Below are positions 21,461 to 29,221 of a DNA stretch of 34,098 nucleotides, one piece after another (positions within the stretch are counted from its first letter, which is position 1; every line of letters begins with the position of its first letter). Both the position numbers and the translations under genes were made by a program. A model generated the notes under the pieces. That model made no database searches. It was not told the DNA's origin and saw only the letters and a list, made by a program, of their open reading frames with translations. Source of the stretch: Mycobacterium kyorinense (lineage in GTDB: Bacteria; Actinomycetota; Actinomycetes; Mycobacteriales; Mycobacteriaceae); contig NZ_LQPE01000118.1 in NCBI RefSeq assembly GCF_002101735.1, forward strand, positions 1 to 34,098, written 5' to 3'.

Positions 21461-21750
21461 CGCAGGTCCGGCCACGGCGGGCGGCGCAGCACCGCCAGGC
21501 TGGCGATCACCGCCGACAGCAGACCGGTGGTCACGCCGATCAGTCCGATCAGGTTGGCGTCGACGGCCGCTACCCAGGACGCCCTGTCCCCGCGGACGAC
21601 GAACACCCCCAGCGGTGTGGCGGTGGAACCGCGGACCTTGGCCACCGGGATGACCGTGGCGCCATCGGCGGTGCGGTACGGCTCGCCGAAGACACGCCGG
21701 CCCGCACCATCGACCGGTAACTGATCGAGCGACTCAGGAAACTTCATCAT
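21448..21750 (-). CDS. GerW/YtfJ-like small protein with C-terminal membrane helix
   Basis: This is a 100-residue protein from ATG 21750 (or the adjacent ATG at 21747), both preceded by GGAGAGGAG. The first 60 residues include GRRVFGEPYRTADGATVIPV and AKVRG, which resemble the core of the GerW family (spore protein YtfJ). A hydrophobic segment at about 70-90 (ANLIGLIGVTTGLLSAVIAS) is a likely membrane anchor, followed by a short Arg/Pro tail. The Gly-rich loop usual in the family is missing or reduced. GerW relatives are found in non-sporulating actinobacteria with unknown function. The gene is convergent with the preceding one (13-base overlap) and divergent from bluB, about 100 bases apart. 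Confidence 0.65.
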   Translation of the reverse strand: MMKFPESLDQLPVDGAGRRVFGEPYRTADGATVIPVAKVRGSTATPLGVFVVRGDRASWVAAVDANLIGLIGVTTGLLSAVIASLAVLRRPPWPDLRYGR

Positions 21751-21843
21751 GGGACTCCTCTCCCGACGCCGAGCAGACACAGAATCGCACTGTTCGGGCG
21801 CTGATCGTGCGAGTCTGCGTCTGCTCATCGGTAGGCAGGTTTC

Positions 21844-21849
21844 TACGAT
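21844..21849 (+). promoter_or_regulatory. Candidate -10 element upstream of bluB
   Basis: TACGAT fits TANNNT and lies seven bases before an in-frame GTG at 21857. If used, the message would be leaderless and BluB would start at VNDHAFS rather than at the ATG at 21848, which overlaps the hexamer itself. Confidence 0.35.
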
Positions 21850-22522
21850 GGCCCCTGTGAATGATCACGCATTCAGCCCGCTCGAGCGGCAAACCGTCTA
21901 TCGCGTGATCTGCGAGCGGCGTGACATGCGCCGATTCGTGCCGGACAGCACCATTGCCGACGACGTGCTGGCACGGCTGCTGCAGGCCGCTCATGCCGCG
22001 CCCAGTGTCGGGCTGATGCAGCCATGGCGGTTCATCCGCATCACCGACGATGCGCTACGGCGAGGGATCCACGCCCTGGTCGACGAGGAGCGGCTGCTCA
22101 CCGCTCACGCGCTCGGCCGGCGCGAACAGGAATTTCTGGCGCTGAAGGTCGAGGGCATCCTGGACTGCGCCGAACTGCTGGTGGTGGCTCTGTGCGACGG
22201 GCGAGACGCCCACGTCTTCGGGCGGCGCACCCTGCCGCACATGGATCTGGCGTCGGTGTCGTGTGCAATCCAAAACCTTTGGCTGGCAGCACGATCCGAA
22301 GGATTGGGGATGGGCTGGGTGTCGCTGTTCGATCCTCAGCGGCTGGCGGCGCTGCTGTCCATGCCGGCCGACGCCGAACCGGTGGCCATACTGTGCCTCG
22401 GCCCGGTACCCGATTTTCCCGACCGGCCGGCGCTGGAATTGGACGGCTGGGCGTTTGCCCGGCCGTTGGCCGAGTTCGTGTCCGAGAACAGCTGGGGAGG
22501 TGGCGGCGATCAGCGACAGTGA
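21848..22522 (+). CDS. bluB: 5,6-dimethylbenzimidazole synthase BluB (Rv0306-like)
   Basis: This 224-residue FMN-dependent nitroreductase-fold enzyme is predicted to cannibalise reduced flavin to make 5,6-dimethylbenzimidazole, the lower ligand of vitamin B12. Typical BluB features are YRVICERRDMRRFVPD at the N-terminus, AAHAAPSVGLMQPWRFI, the central LPHMDLASVSCAIQNLWLAA and RSEGLGMGWVSLFDP. The start may be the ATG at 21848 or the GTG at 21857, which has a good -10 spacing; upstream ATG at 21749 gives extra residues unlike the family. The end overlaps the sulfatase start by 23 bases, so the two are probably co-transcribed, though their functions are not obviously linked. Other cobalamin genes are not in the window. 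Confidence 0.88.
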   Translation: MAPVNDHAFSPLERQTVYRVICERRDMRRFVPDSTIADDVLARLLQAAHAAPSVGLMQPWRFIRITDDALRRGIHALVDEERLLTAHALGRREQEFLALKVEGILDCAELLVVALCDGRDAHVFGRRTLPHMDLASVSCAIQNLWLAARSEGLGMGWVSLFDPQRLAALLSMPADAEPVAILCLGPVPDFPDRPALELDGWAFARPLAEFVSENSWGGGGDQRQ

Positions 22523-23888
22523 CCACACAGCCGACAACGTATTGGTCGTGCATTGGCACGACCTTGGTCGGTATCTGGGCGCCTACGGCCACACCGATGT
22601 CTCGAGTCCCCGGCTGGACCGGCTGGCCGACGAGGGCATCCTGTTCACCAGGGCACACGCCACCGCGCCGCTGTGCTCGCCGTCGCGCGGATCGCTGTTC
22701 ACCGGCCGCTACCCGCAAAGCAACGGGCTGGTCGGCCTGGCCCATCACGGCTGGGAGTACCGCTCCGGCGTGCGCACCCTGCCGGACATTCTCTCCGAAG
22801 CCGGTTGGCACTCGGCGCTTTTCGGCATGCAGCACGAGACGTCGTATCCGTCTCGGCTGGGTTTCGACGAGTTCGATGTGTCGAACTCCTACTGCGAGTA
22901 CGTGGTAGAGCGGACCGAGCAATGGCTGCGTGATCGTGCAGGGAGCCGACCGTTCTTCTTGACGGCCGGGTTCTTCGAAACTCACCGGCCCTACCCGCGC
23001 GACCGCTACGAACCGGCCGACGCGAGCGCCGTCGCGCTCCCCGACTATCTGCCCGACACCGGCGAAGTCCGCCAGGACATGGCCGACTTCTACGGCTCCA
23101 TCAAAACCGCGGACGCCGCGGTCGGTCGGATCCTGGACACGCTGGCCGCCACCGGCCTCGACGCCAACACCTGGGTGGTGTTCTTCACCGACCACGGCCC
23201 GGCGTTCCCCCGCGCGAAGTCCACGCTCTATGACGCCGGTACCGGCATCGCCATGATCATCCGTCCCCCCACCCGAATGCGGCTGGCGCCAAGGGTTTAC
23301 GACGAGATGTTCAGCGGAGTGGACCTGGTGCCCACGCTGCTGGGCCTACTCGGCGTCGACGAGCCGGACGACATCGAAGGCATCTCTCATGCCCGGGCGC
23401 TGCTGACGCCCGACGACACCACCCCGGTCCGCGAACACGTCTACACCGCCAAGACCTATCACGACTCCTTCGATCCGATACGCGCAATTCGCACAAAGGA
23501 ATACAGCTACATCGAGAACTACGCGCACCGCCCGCTGCTGGATCTGCCGTGGGACATCGAGGAAAGCCCGTCCGGGCATGCGGTGGCACCGCTGGTCACC
23601 GCGCCGCGGCCGGGACGCGAGCTCTACGACCTACGCAAAGACCCCACCGAGACCAACAACCTTTTGGGCAGCGACGACACCGGCCACGCCGATGCGATCG
23701 CCGCCGATCTGGCTGTGCTACTGCATGAGTGGCGTCAGCAGACCGGCGACGTCATCCCGTCCGACTTCGCCGGCAGCCGAATTGCGGCCCGCTACACCGA
23801 AACCTACCTTCGCATCCATGCCAAGGTGCCGACCAGTCGGTCGGCGATCGCCGCCGAGCGTGGTATCGAAGACGAGGTCAAGAAGTAG
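22500..23888 (+). CDS. Sulfatase (formylglycine-dependent, Rv0296c-like)
   Basis: This 462-residue alkaline-phosphatase-superfamily sulfatase has the CSPSR motif (in APLCSPSRGSLFTGRYP), whose cysteine is converted to formylglycine. Metal-site segments include HDLGRYLGAYGH near the start and FFTDHGPAFPRAKSTLYD in the middle. ELYDLRKDPTETNNL near the end is typical of the family. It has no signal peptide, so it is probably cytoplasmic. The GTG at 22500 gives a length close to what I recall for Rv0296c (465). It overlaps the bluB end by 23 bases. Downstream lies stf0 on the same strand. A sulfatase next to a trehalose sulfotransferase suggests that it may remove sulfate from trehalose-2-sulfate or a related sugar, but the substrate is not shown. 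Confidence 0.88.
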   Translation: MAAISDSDHTADNVLVVHWHDLGRYLGAYGHTDVSSPRLDRLADEGILFTRAHATAPLCSPSRGSLFTGRYPQSNGLVGLAHHGWEYRSGVRTLPDILSEAGWHSALFGMQHETSYPSRLGFDEFDVSNSYCEYVVERTEQWLRDRAGSRPFFLTAGFFETHRPYPRDRYEPADASAVALPDYLPDTGEVRQDMADFYGSIKTADAAVGRILDTLAATGLDANTWVVFFTDHGPAFPRAKSTLYDAGTGIAMIIRPPTRMRLAPRVYDEMFSGVDLVPTLLGLLGVDEPDDIEGISHARALLTPDDTTPVREHVYTAKTYHDSFDPIRAIRTKEYSYIENYAHRPLLDLPWDIEESPSGHAVAPLVTAPRPGRELYDLRKDPTETNNLLGSDDTGHADAIAADLAVLLHEWRQQTGDVIPSDFAGSRIAARYTETYLRIHAKVPTSRSAIAAERGIEDEVKK

Positions 23889-24008
23889 GACTTGCGCGCA
23901 GTGGGATTTTTTCTGGTCGTTGGCGGCTGCCCGTCTGCAGCAGCGCGGGCGAACGGCGGCACGGCCGCCGGCTGGTCGTACCCGGTGAGTTGCCGGTCGA
24001 ACACTCGA

Positions 24009-24014
24009 TAGGCT
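24009..24014 (+). promoter_or_regulatory. Candidate -10 element for leaderless stf0
   Basis: TAGGCT fits TANNNT and ends seven bases before the stf0 ATG at 24022. With 130 bases between sulfatase and stf0, this suggests that stf0 has its own promoter. Confidence 0.35.
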
Positions 24015-24021
24015 CACGGGA

Positions 24022-24825
24022 ATGTCCACAGTCCCGACGTCGTATCTGGTGCTCGCCTCGCAGCGCAGTGGAAGCACGCTGCTGGTGGAATCGCTGCGCG
24101 CGACCGGATGTGCCGGCGAGCCGCAAGAGTTCTTCCAATACCTGCCCAGCACCGGCATGGCCCCGCAGCCGCGGGAGTGGTTCGCCGGAGTCGAGGATCC
24201 CACGATTCTGCGGCTGCTCGATCCGTTGGAACCCGGGACACCGGATACCGCGTCGGCGGTGGCCTGGCGCGAGCACATCCGAAGCTCGGGCCGCACACCC
24301 AACGGTGTGTGGGGCGGCAAGCTGATGTGGAACCAGACGTCGCTGCTGCAGGAGCGGGCGGCGGGGCTGCCCGACCGCACCGGTGAGGGCCTGCGCGCGG
24401 CGATCCGCGACGTCATCGGCAGCGACCCGGTTTTCGTGCACGTGTACCGGCCGGACGTGGTCTCGCAGGCGGTGTCGTTTTGGCGGGCGGTGCAGACCCG
24501 GGTGTGGCGGGGTCGGCCGGACCCGGAACGGGATTCGCGGGCAGTCTACCACGCCGGCGCGATCGCCCACATCGTCACGATCCTGAAAGAACAGGAGAAC
24601 GGCTGGCGCAACTGGTTCGCCGAGGAGCAGATTGACCCGATCGACGTCGCCTACCCGGTGCTGTGGCGCAACTTGACCTCGATCGTGGCCTCAGTGCTCG
24701 AAGCGCTCGGGCTCGATCCGCGGCTGGCGCCCGCGCCGGTACTGGAACGCCAGGCCGACCAGCGCTCTGACGAGTGGGTGGATCGCTACCGCGCCGAGGC
24801 GGAGGAACTGGGCCTGCCGCAGTAG
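24022..24825 (+). CDS. stf0: Trehalose 2-sulfotransferase (Stf0)
   Basis: This 267-residue PAPS-dependent sulfotransferase has the same length as Rv0295c (Stf0) of M. tuberculosis as I recall it, and near-identical segments: [17 protein letters not shown] (the 5'-phosphosulfate-binding loop), [48 protein letters not shown] and [14 protein letters not shown]. The enzyme transfers sulfate from PAPS to the 2-position of trehalose. In M. tuberculosis this starts sulfolipid-1 synthesis; elsewhere the product feeds other sulfated trehaloses. None of the other sulfolipid genes (pks2, papA) is in the window, so the end product here is unknown. Ten bases separate its stop from the convergent methyltransferase. 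Confidence 0.94.
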   Translation: MSTVPTSYLVLASQRSGSTLLVESLRATGCAGEPQEFFQYLPSTGMAPQPREWFAGVEDPTILRLLDPLEPGTPDTASAVAWREHIRSSGRTPNGVWGGKLMWNQTSLLQERAAGLPDRTGEGLRAAIRDVIGSDPVFVHVYRPDVVSQAVSFWRAVQTRVWRGRPDPERDSRAVYHAGAIAHIVTILKEQENGWRNWFAEEQIDPIDVAYPVLWRNLTSIVASVLEALGLDPRLAPAPVLERQADQRSDEWVDRYRAEAEELGLPQ

Positions 24826-24835
24826 CCGCCGCGCG

Positions 24836-25606
24836 TTACTTGCTGCCCACCTGAGCCACCACGAACACCCGTCGGAACGGGAAGAACGTGACCCCGTCGG
24901 GCCGGGTCGGATACGCGTCGGCGAGCAGCGGGATCAGGTCGGCGCGGAACCGCTCCCAGTCGGCGTCGCTGAGCCGCTCGCGCACGGGCAGCAACGCGGT
25001 GCCGCTGATCCAGTCCAGCACCGGGTGCTCGCCGCGCAGCCGATGCAAATAGGTGGTTTCCCAGGCGTCGACACTGCAGCCGGCGTCCATCAGCAGCTCG
25101 GCGTAATAGGCCGGCGGGTGGACCACTGCGCCGACTCGAAACGGCACGTCCCGCAACGCCTTTGCGTATGGTTCGCGGCGCGCCAGTGCACGCACCGCGC
25201 CGTGCGACGGAGTCTCGAAGTTGCCTGGCATCTGGGCGGCGATCCATGACCCGGCGGCCAGCTGCCCCGCCCAGCGGACCATCAGTTCCGGATGTTCGGG
25301 CACCCACTGTAGGACGGCGTTGCTGAGTACCACGTCGGTGTCGCGCTGCGGCGTCCAGTTGCGCAGATCGGTGACGGAGGCGTCGACGCCCCGCTCCCGG
25401 GCCGCGGCGACCATCTCCGGCGAGTTGTCCAGCGCCTCGATCACCGCGTCCGGCCAGCGCCGGGCCAGCTGCAGCGTCAGGTTGCCCGGCCCGCAGCCCA
25501 GGTCGACGACACGGCGCGGGCGTTCGGCGCCCACCCACGACAGCAGGTCATAGAAGGGGCGGGCGCGCTGGTCCGCAAAGGCCAGATAGACGTCCGGATC
25601 CCACAT
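24836..25606 (-). CDS. tam: Trans-aconitate 2-methyltransferase (Rv0294-like)
   Basis: This 256-residue class I SAM-dependent methyltransferase has the SAM-binding [12 protein letters not shown] at about residues 33-44, then [38 protein letters not shown] and the Tam signature [20 protein letters not shown]. It methylates trans-aconitate, a by-product that inhibits aconitase. The ATG at 25606 ([13 protein letters not shown]) is preceded by GGGAGGACG at the right distance; the longer ATG at 25651 is unlikely. It is convergent with stf0 and divergent from the amidohydrolase at 25674. Order tam-stf0-sulfatase next to ESX-3 matches H37Rv. No missing motif is seen. Confidence 0.92.
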   Translation of the reverse strand: MWDPDVYLAFADQRARPFYDLLSWVGAERPRRVVDLGCGPGNLTLQLARRWPDAVIEALDNSPEMVAAARERGVDASVTDLRNWTPQRDTDVVLSNAVLQWVPEHPELMVRWAGQLAAGSWIAAQMPGNFETPSHGAVRALARREPYAKALRDVPFRVGAVVHPPAYYAELLMDAGCSVDAWETTYLHRLRGEHPVLDWISGTALLPVRERLSDADWERFRADLIPLLADAYPTRPDGVTFFPFRRVFVVAQVGSK

Positions 25607-25673
25607 GCGCGTCCTCCCGATCAACGGCCCGTGTGCCGACTGATATGACAAACGTAGACGAGTCGAGGTGGAG

Positions 25674-26564
25674 ATGACTGACGAGGACGAAGCAGCGAGC
25701 GTCCGGCAGCTCTGGTCCGCGCTGGGCCTGCCGGGCGTGATCGACGTTCACACCCATTTCATGCCGAAATCGGTGATGGACAAGGTGTGGAACTACTTCG
25801 ACTCTTCCGGTCCGCTGGTCGGCCGACACTGGCCGATTACCTACCGGGCCGACGAATCTCGCCGGGTGGAGATGCTCCGGCAATTCGGGGTACGCGGCTT
25901 CACCTCGCTGATCTACCCGCACAAGCCGCAGATGGCCGCCTGGCTTAACCAGTGGGCGGTGGAATTCGCCCGGTCCACCCCGGATTGCCTTGCCACCGCG
26001 ACGTTTTACCCCGAGCCAGACGCCGCTGACTACGTCGAGACCGCGATCCGCGACGGCGTACGGGTCTTCAAAGCTCACATCCAGGTTGGCCGGTACGAGC
26101 CGAATGACCCACTGCTCGACCGGGTTTGGGGACTCGTCGAGGACGCCGGGGTGCCGGTTGTCGTTCATTGCGGTTCCGGGCCGGTGCCGGGCGAGTACAC
26201 CGGACCGGAGCCGATCCGCCGCCTGCTGCGCCGCTATCCGCGGCTTCGGTTGATCGTCGCGCACATGGGAATGCCGGAATACGCCGAGTTTCTCGACATC
26301 TGCGAGAGCGCAGCCGACGTGCGACTGGACACCACGATGGCCTTCACCCCGTTCGTCGAGGAACAAATGCCGTTCCCTGTGTCGCAGTTGCCCCGGCTGC
26401 GACACCTTCAGGACCGCATCCTGTTCGGCAGCGACTTTCCCAACATTCCCTATCGCTATTCCGATGCGATGCGCTCGCTCACCGAATTGCCCGGTGTCGA
26501 CGACGACTGGTTGCGCGCCGTGTTCTACCAGAACGCGGCTACGGTTTTCTATCCGCTCGAGTGA
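25674..26564 (+). CDS. Amidohydrolase-family metalloenzyme (ACMSD-like, PF04909 type)
   Basis: This 296-residue TIM-barrel metal-dependent hydrolase or decarboxylase of the amidohydrolase_2 group has metal ligands visible as DVHTHF (His26 and His28 from this start), His165 in VVVHCGSG, His197 in [10 protein letters not shown] and Asp254 in LFGSDFPN; Lys133/His135 lie in FKAHIQVG. The substrate is unknown. I chose the ATG at 25674 (AGG five bases before); a GTG at 25668 adds two residues. It stands divergent from tam and begins a three-gene stretch on the plus strand that I do not remember between tam and eccE3 in H37Rv. A second amidohydrolase lies 1.5 kb downstream. ACMSD-like decarboxylation of a ring-cleavage product is possible but not shown. 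Confidence 0.82.
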   Translation: MTDEDEAASVRQLWSALGLPGVIDVHTHFMPKSVMDKVWNYFDSSGPLVGRHWPITYRADESRRVEMLRQFGVRGFTSLIYPHKPQMAAWLNQWAVEFARSTPDCLATATFYPEPDAADYVETAIRDGVRVFKAHIQVGRYEPNDPLLDRVWGLVEDAGVPVVVHCGSGPVPGEYTGPEPIRRLLRRYPRLRLIVAHMGMPEYAEFLDICESAADVRLDTTMAFTPFVEEQMPFPVSQLPRLRHLQDRILFGSDFPNIPYRYSDAMRSLTELPGVDDDWLRAVFYQNAATVFYPLE

Positions 26565-26646
26565 TCAGCCCGCACGCCGAGCGCGAATGCCCGATCATGC
26601 ATGAGATCGAAACAGCTGCAGCAGCAACAACTTTTGTGGCCGAGGA

Positions 26647-26883
26647 GTGACAACTATACGTATTGAACTTCTCACCTCGCCGGGATGCCCGCACGCCGCG
26701 GCCGCCGAACAAACGATCATCGACTGCCTGAACGCCCTCGGGGTCGACGTGCCGATAGTCTCACGGAAGCTGCGAAGTGGCCCGTCTCGAAACCGCTTTG
26801 CTCCCGTCCAGTCTGAAGGTCGTGGGTGCGGGTGTTGCCGGATCTTGCATTGCGGCGGCTGGTTGAAGGGAGATCACACGTGA
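26647..26883 (+). pseudogene. Truncated thioredoxin-like fragment
   Basis: From the GTG at 26647 the frame reads TTIRIELLTSPGCPHAAAAE and on to LNALGVDVPIV, which resembles small thioredoxin-fold proteins of about 80-110 residues with a CP-containing active loop near the N-terminus. After about residue 40 the sequence changes to Arg/Ser/Cys-rich text without the expected second half (cis-proline and final helix), and it ends at 26883 overlapping the next gene start. It is probably a broken gene whose 3' part was replaced when the following esterase gene arrived. An unusual short variant cannot be excluded. Confidence 0.55.
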
Positions 26884-27902
26884 CGTCGTTCCCGTTGAGC
26901 AGGGTGCTCGGTCTGGTGTCGGGTGCCGTTGTTTCGTTGCCGAACTCGGTGCTGGATCGGTTGCCGATCGACCGTCCGGAGATCGATGGCCAGCGACTGT
27001 CTCCTCGCCTTCAGTTGGCGACCGATGCCGCACGCCAGCTGATCGCCGTGGTGGACAGGCGCCCCGGCCCACTGACGCGTTACGTGGCGAACGTTGCAAC
27101 AGCTGCGACTTCGTTCCGGTATCAGCGCGCAGTTCCCTGTCGCGATATCGAGATAGCAGCTCAGGACCGGACGATTTCGGCTCGTCTCTACGAACCATCC
27201 GACGTCGCTGAGCCAGCACCGTTGGTCGTGTTCGTCCATGGTGGAGGATTCATCTTCGGCAACCTGGAGTCCCACGACGGACCGTGCGCGTACCTTGCCG
27301 CAAATGCCAAGGTGAAGGTGCTGTCTGTCGACTATCGTCTCGCGCCTGAGTCGCCATTCCCAGCTGGCTTCGAGGACGCTCTGGCGGCCTACCGATGGGG
27401 CATTCAACACGCCGACGAAATCTCGGTCGACCGTGACCGCGTTGCTGTTGCCGGTGACAGTGCGGGCGGCTCGATAGCGGCCGCCGTGGCATTGCATGTA
27501 GGGGACACGTCGGACGCCGCAAAGTTGGCGGTACTCCTCTATCCGTACGTAGATGACGATATCGATCGCTACCCCTCCACCAATCTGTTCACCGCGCCGT
27601 TGAGTCGGGCTTCATTGGACAAGGCGCGACGCCAATACACGCCCGATCTCGCAAGCCGATCCGACCCGCGGGCCTTTGTGATGAGATCCGAGGAGCTTTC
27701 CGCGATGCCGTGCACTTACATTGCTGTAGCGGGGGTCGATGTGCTGCGCGATCAGGACGAGGCCTTCGGCTCGAGGCTTGGAGATCGAGTCGTTGTCCGT
27801 CGTTTCGACAACCTGCCGCATGGATTTCTGAACCTGCTGTTCGATGCTGAGGTGCGACGCGCGGTCGACGAGATCGCGACCTATATTGCCGAACACCTGT
27901 AG
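26880..27902 (+). CDS. Alpha/beta-hydrolase esterase of the hormone-sensitive-lipase (Lip) family
   Basis: This 340-residue serine esterase has the oxyanion-hole HGGG (His120-Gly123), the nucleophile Ser194 in GDSAGG, Asp287 in VAGVDVLRD and His314 in LPHGFLNL, making a complete triad. Family members in mycobacteria (LipH, LipW and others) cleave short-chain acyl esters, drugs and lipids. The GTG at 26880 was chosen because AAGGGAGA precedes it by about eight bases; a longer frame from 26826 overlaps the upstream fragment. There is no signal peptide. Base composition looks less GC-rich than ESX-3 and stf0, consistent with later acquisition. It lies between two amidohydrolases and may release an acid or phenol for them, which is an inference. 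Confidence 0.88.
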   Translation: MTSFPLSRVLGLVSGAVVSLPNSVLDRLPIDRPEIDGQRLSPRLQLATDAARQLIAVVDRRPGPLTRYVANVATAATSFRYQRAVPCRDIEIAAQDRTISARLYEPSDVAEPAPLVVFVHGGGFIFGNLESHDGPCAYLAANAKVKVLSVDYRLAPESPFPAGFEDALAAYRWGIQHADEISVDRDRVAVAGDSAGGSIAAAVALHVGDTSDAAKLAVLLYPYVDDDIDRYPSTNLFTAPLSRASLDKARRQYTPDLASRSDPRAFVMRSEELSAMPCTYIAVAGVDVLRDQDEAFGSRLGDRVVVRRFDNLPHGFLNLLFDAEVRRAVDEIATYIAEHL

Positions 27903-28113
27903 GAGGGCGAATGCGCCCGAGTGGGCATGTGGTGCCGGCCGGCGTCGAAGCCACGGTCGCGGTCCGCCAGTTCACTGGCTTGTCGGGATAGGACTCGTCG
28001 AGCTTGCGAAAGGCGCGCGCGGTCATGGCGGGCGGGTTGCACGACAGCGACAGTGCCGTGTCTCGCCGGGCATGATCTTCTAGGCAAGCTCTGTAGCCAA
28101 GGAGAAGAGCCGC

Positions 28114-29112
28114 ATGATCGACAAAATCGCATTAGAAGAGCATGTCTCTACCCCGGCGAACAACGCCGTGTGGGATGCCGACTCCGAAGCGGCTCGTAAC
28201 GGCGCGGCCTACATGGCGGAGGTGGAGCGACGCCTGGTCGACGTCGACGAGCGCGTCGCCGAGATGGACCAACACGGCATCGACATCACAGTCTTGTCGC
28301 TGACCTCCCCGGGCATCCAATCCATCCTTGACCCCGCCGCGGCCGTGGCAGCTGCCCGCGAGAACAACGACTACATCAAAGCCACCTACGTCGACCGCCA
28401 TCCGGACCGGTTCGCCTGGTTCGCGGCGGTTCCGCTGCAGGAGCCTGCCGCCGCTGCCGCCGAACTCGAGCGTGCGGTGGGCGATCTCGGCGCTGTCGGC
28501 GCGCTCGTCAACGGCTACACCGATCTGCCCGGCGGCGACGCCCGCTATCTCGACGAGCGGGAGAACCTGCCGTTTTGGGAGAAGGTGGCCGAACTGGGCG
28601 TGCCGATTTACCTGCATCCGCGCGAGCCATTGTCAAGCCAGCAACGCATCTACCAGGGCTACGAGTCCCTGGTCGGCTCGGCCTGGGGCTTCGCCCACGA
28701 GACCGCCACCCACGCAATCCGCCTGATGCTCAGCGGCCTGTTCGACCGGTTCTCCGGCGTCCAGGTCATCCTCGGCCACCTTGGCGAGGGACTGCCGCTG
28801 ATGCTGCCGCGTCTCGAGCACCGGCTGCGCAAGCAGCGCGACGGCGTCGGCCTCGGCGACGCCAAACGCGCTGTCGGTGAATACTTCCGCGAGAATTTCT
28901 ACGTCACTACCAGCGGACATTTCCACACCAAGGGCCTGCTCAACGCCATCAGCGAACTCGGATCCGACCGACTCCTGTTCTCGGTCGACTACCCCTACGA
29001 GTCCATGGCCGAGGCGGCCGACTGGTTCGACAACGCCCTGCTAGCGGAAGCGGATCGGCGCAAGCTCGGGCGTGGCAACGCCGCGCGGCTGTTGAAACTC
29101 CCCGCTCAGTAG
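28114..29112 (+). CDS. Amidohydrolase-family aromatic acid decarboxylase (gamma-resorcylate or 2,3-dihydroxybenzoate decarboxylase-like)
   Basis: This 332-residue protein aligns in memory along its length with gamma-resorcylate decarboxylase. It begins KIALEEHVSTP (Glu8 and His10), has His168 in PIYLHPRE, His222 in ILGHLGEGLPLM and Asp292 in LLFSVDYPYES, so the metal ligands are complete. Other shared segments are VGALVNGY, NFYVTTSGHF and AHETATHAIRLM. Such enzymes reversibly remove the carboxyl group from hydroxybenzoates. AAGGAGAAGAG about six bases before the ATG is a strong ribosome-binding site. The gene is 211 bases after the esterase, with no supported gene between, and is convergent with eccE3. 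The real substrate could be a different hydroxyaryl acid. Confidence 0.85.
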   Translation: MIDKIALEEHVSTPANNAVWDADSEAARNGAAYMAEVERRLVDVDERVAEMDQHGIDITVLSLTSPGIQSILDPAAAVAAARENNDYIKATYVDRHPDRFAWFAAVPLQEPAAAAAELERAVGDLGAVGALVNGYTDLPGGDARYLDERENLPFWEKVAELGVPIYLHPREPLSSQQRIYQGYESLVGSAWGFAHETATHAIRLMLSGLFDRFSGVQVILGHLGEGLPLMLPRLEHRLRKQRDGVGLGDAKRAVGEYFRENFYVTTSGHFHTKGLLNAISELGSDRLLFSVDYPYESMAEAADWFDNALLAEADRRKLGRGNAARLLKLPAQ

Positions 29113-29115
29113 CCC

Positions 29116-29145
29116 GTCGCTTACTGATACGTATCGCGTAGCGAC
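29116..29145. repeat. 30-bp nested dyad between convergent genes
   Basis: A perfect 10-bp palindrome GATACGTATC (29126-29135) sits exactly centred inside outer arms GTCGCT (29116-29121) and AGCGAC (29140-29145). It lies four bases after the decarboxylase stop. It could be an operator or part of a transcription end, but there is no T-run. Confidence 0.5.
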
Positions 29146-29221
29146 CCGAGGCCCAAACCGGCGCCGTGCATCTCGCGCATTGTCACTTCCATGCCTTGGG
29201 CCGCTGGCGCGGTTTTGGTGG

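Noticed and set aside
27903..28113. Possible small gene between the esterase and the decarboxylase
   Set aside because: A 26-codon frame after AGGAGG and a minus-strand fragment look weakly protein-like, but neither matches a family I know or reaches a convincing length.
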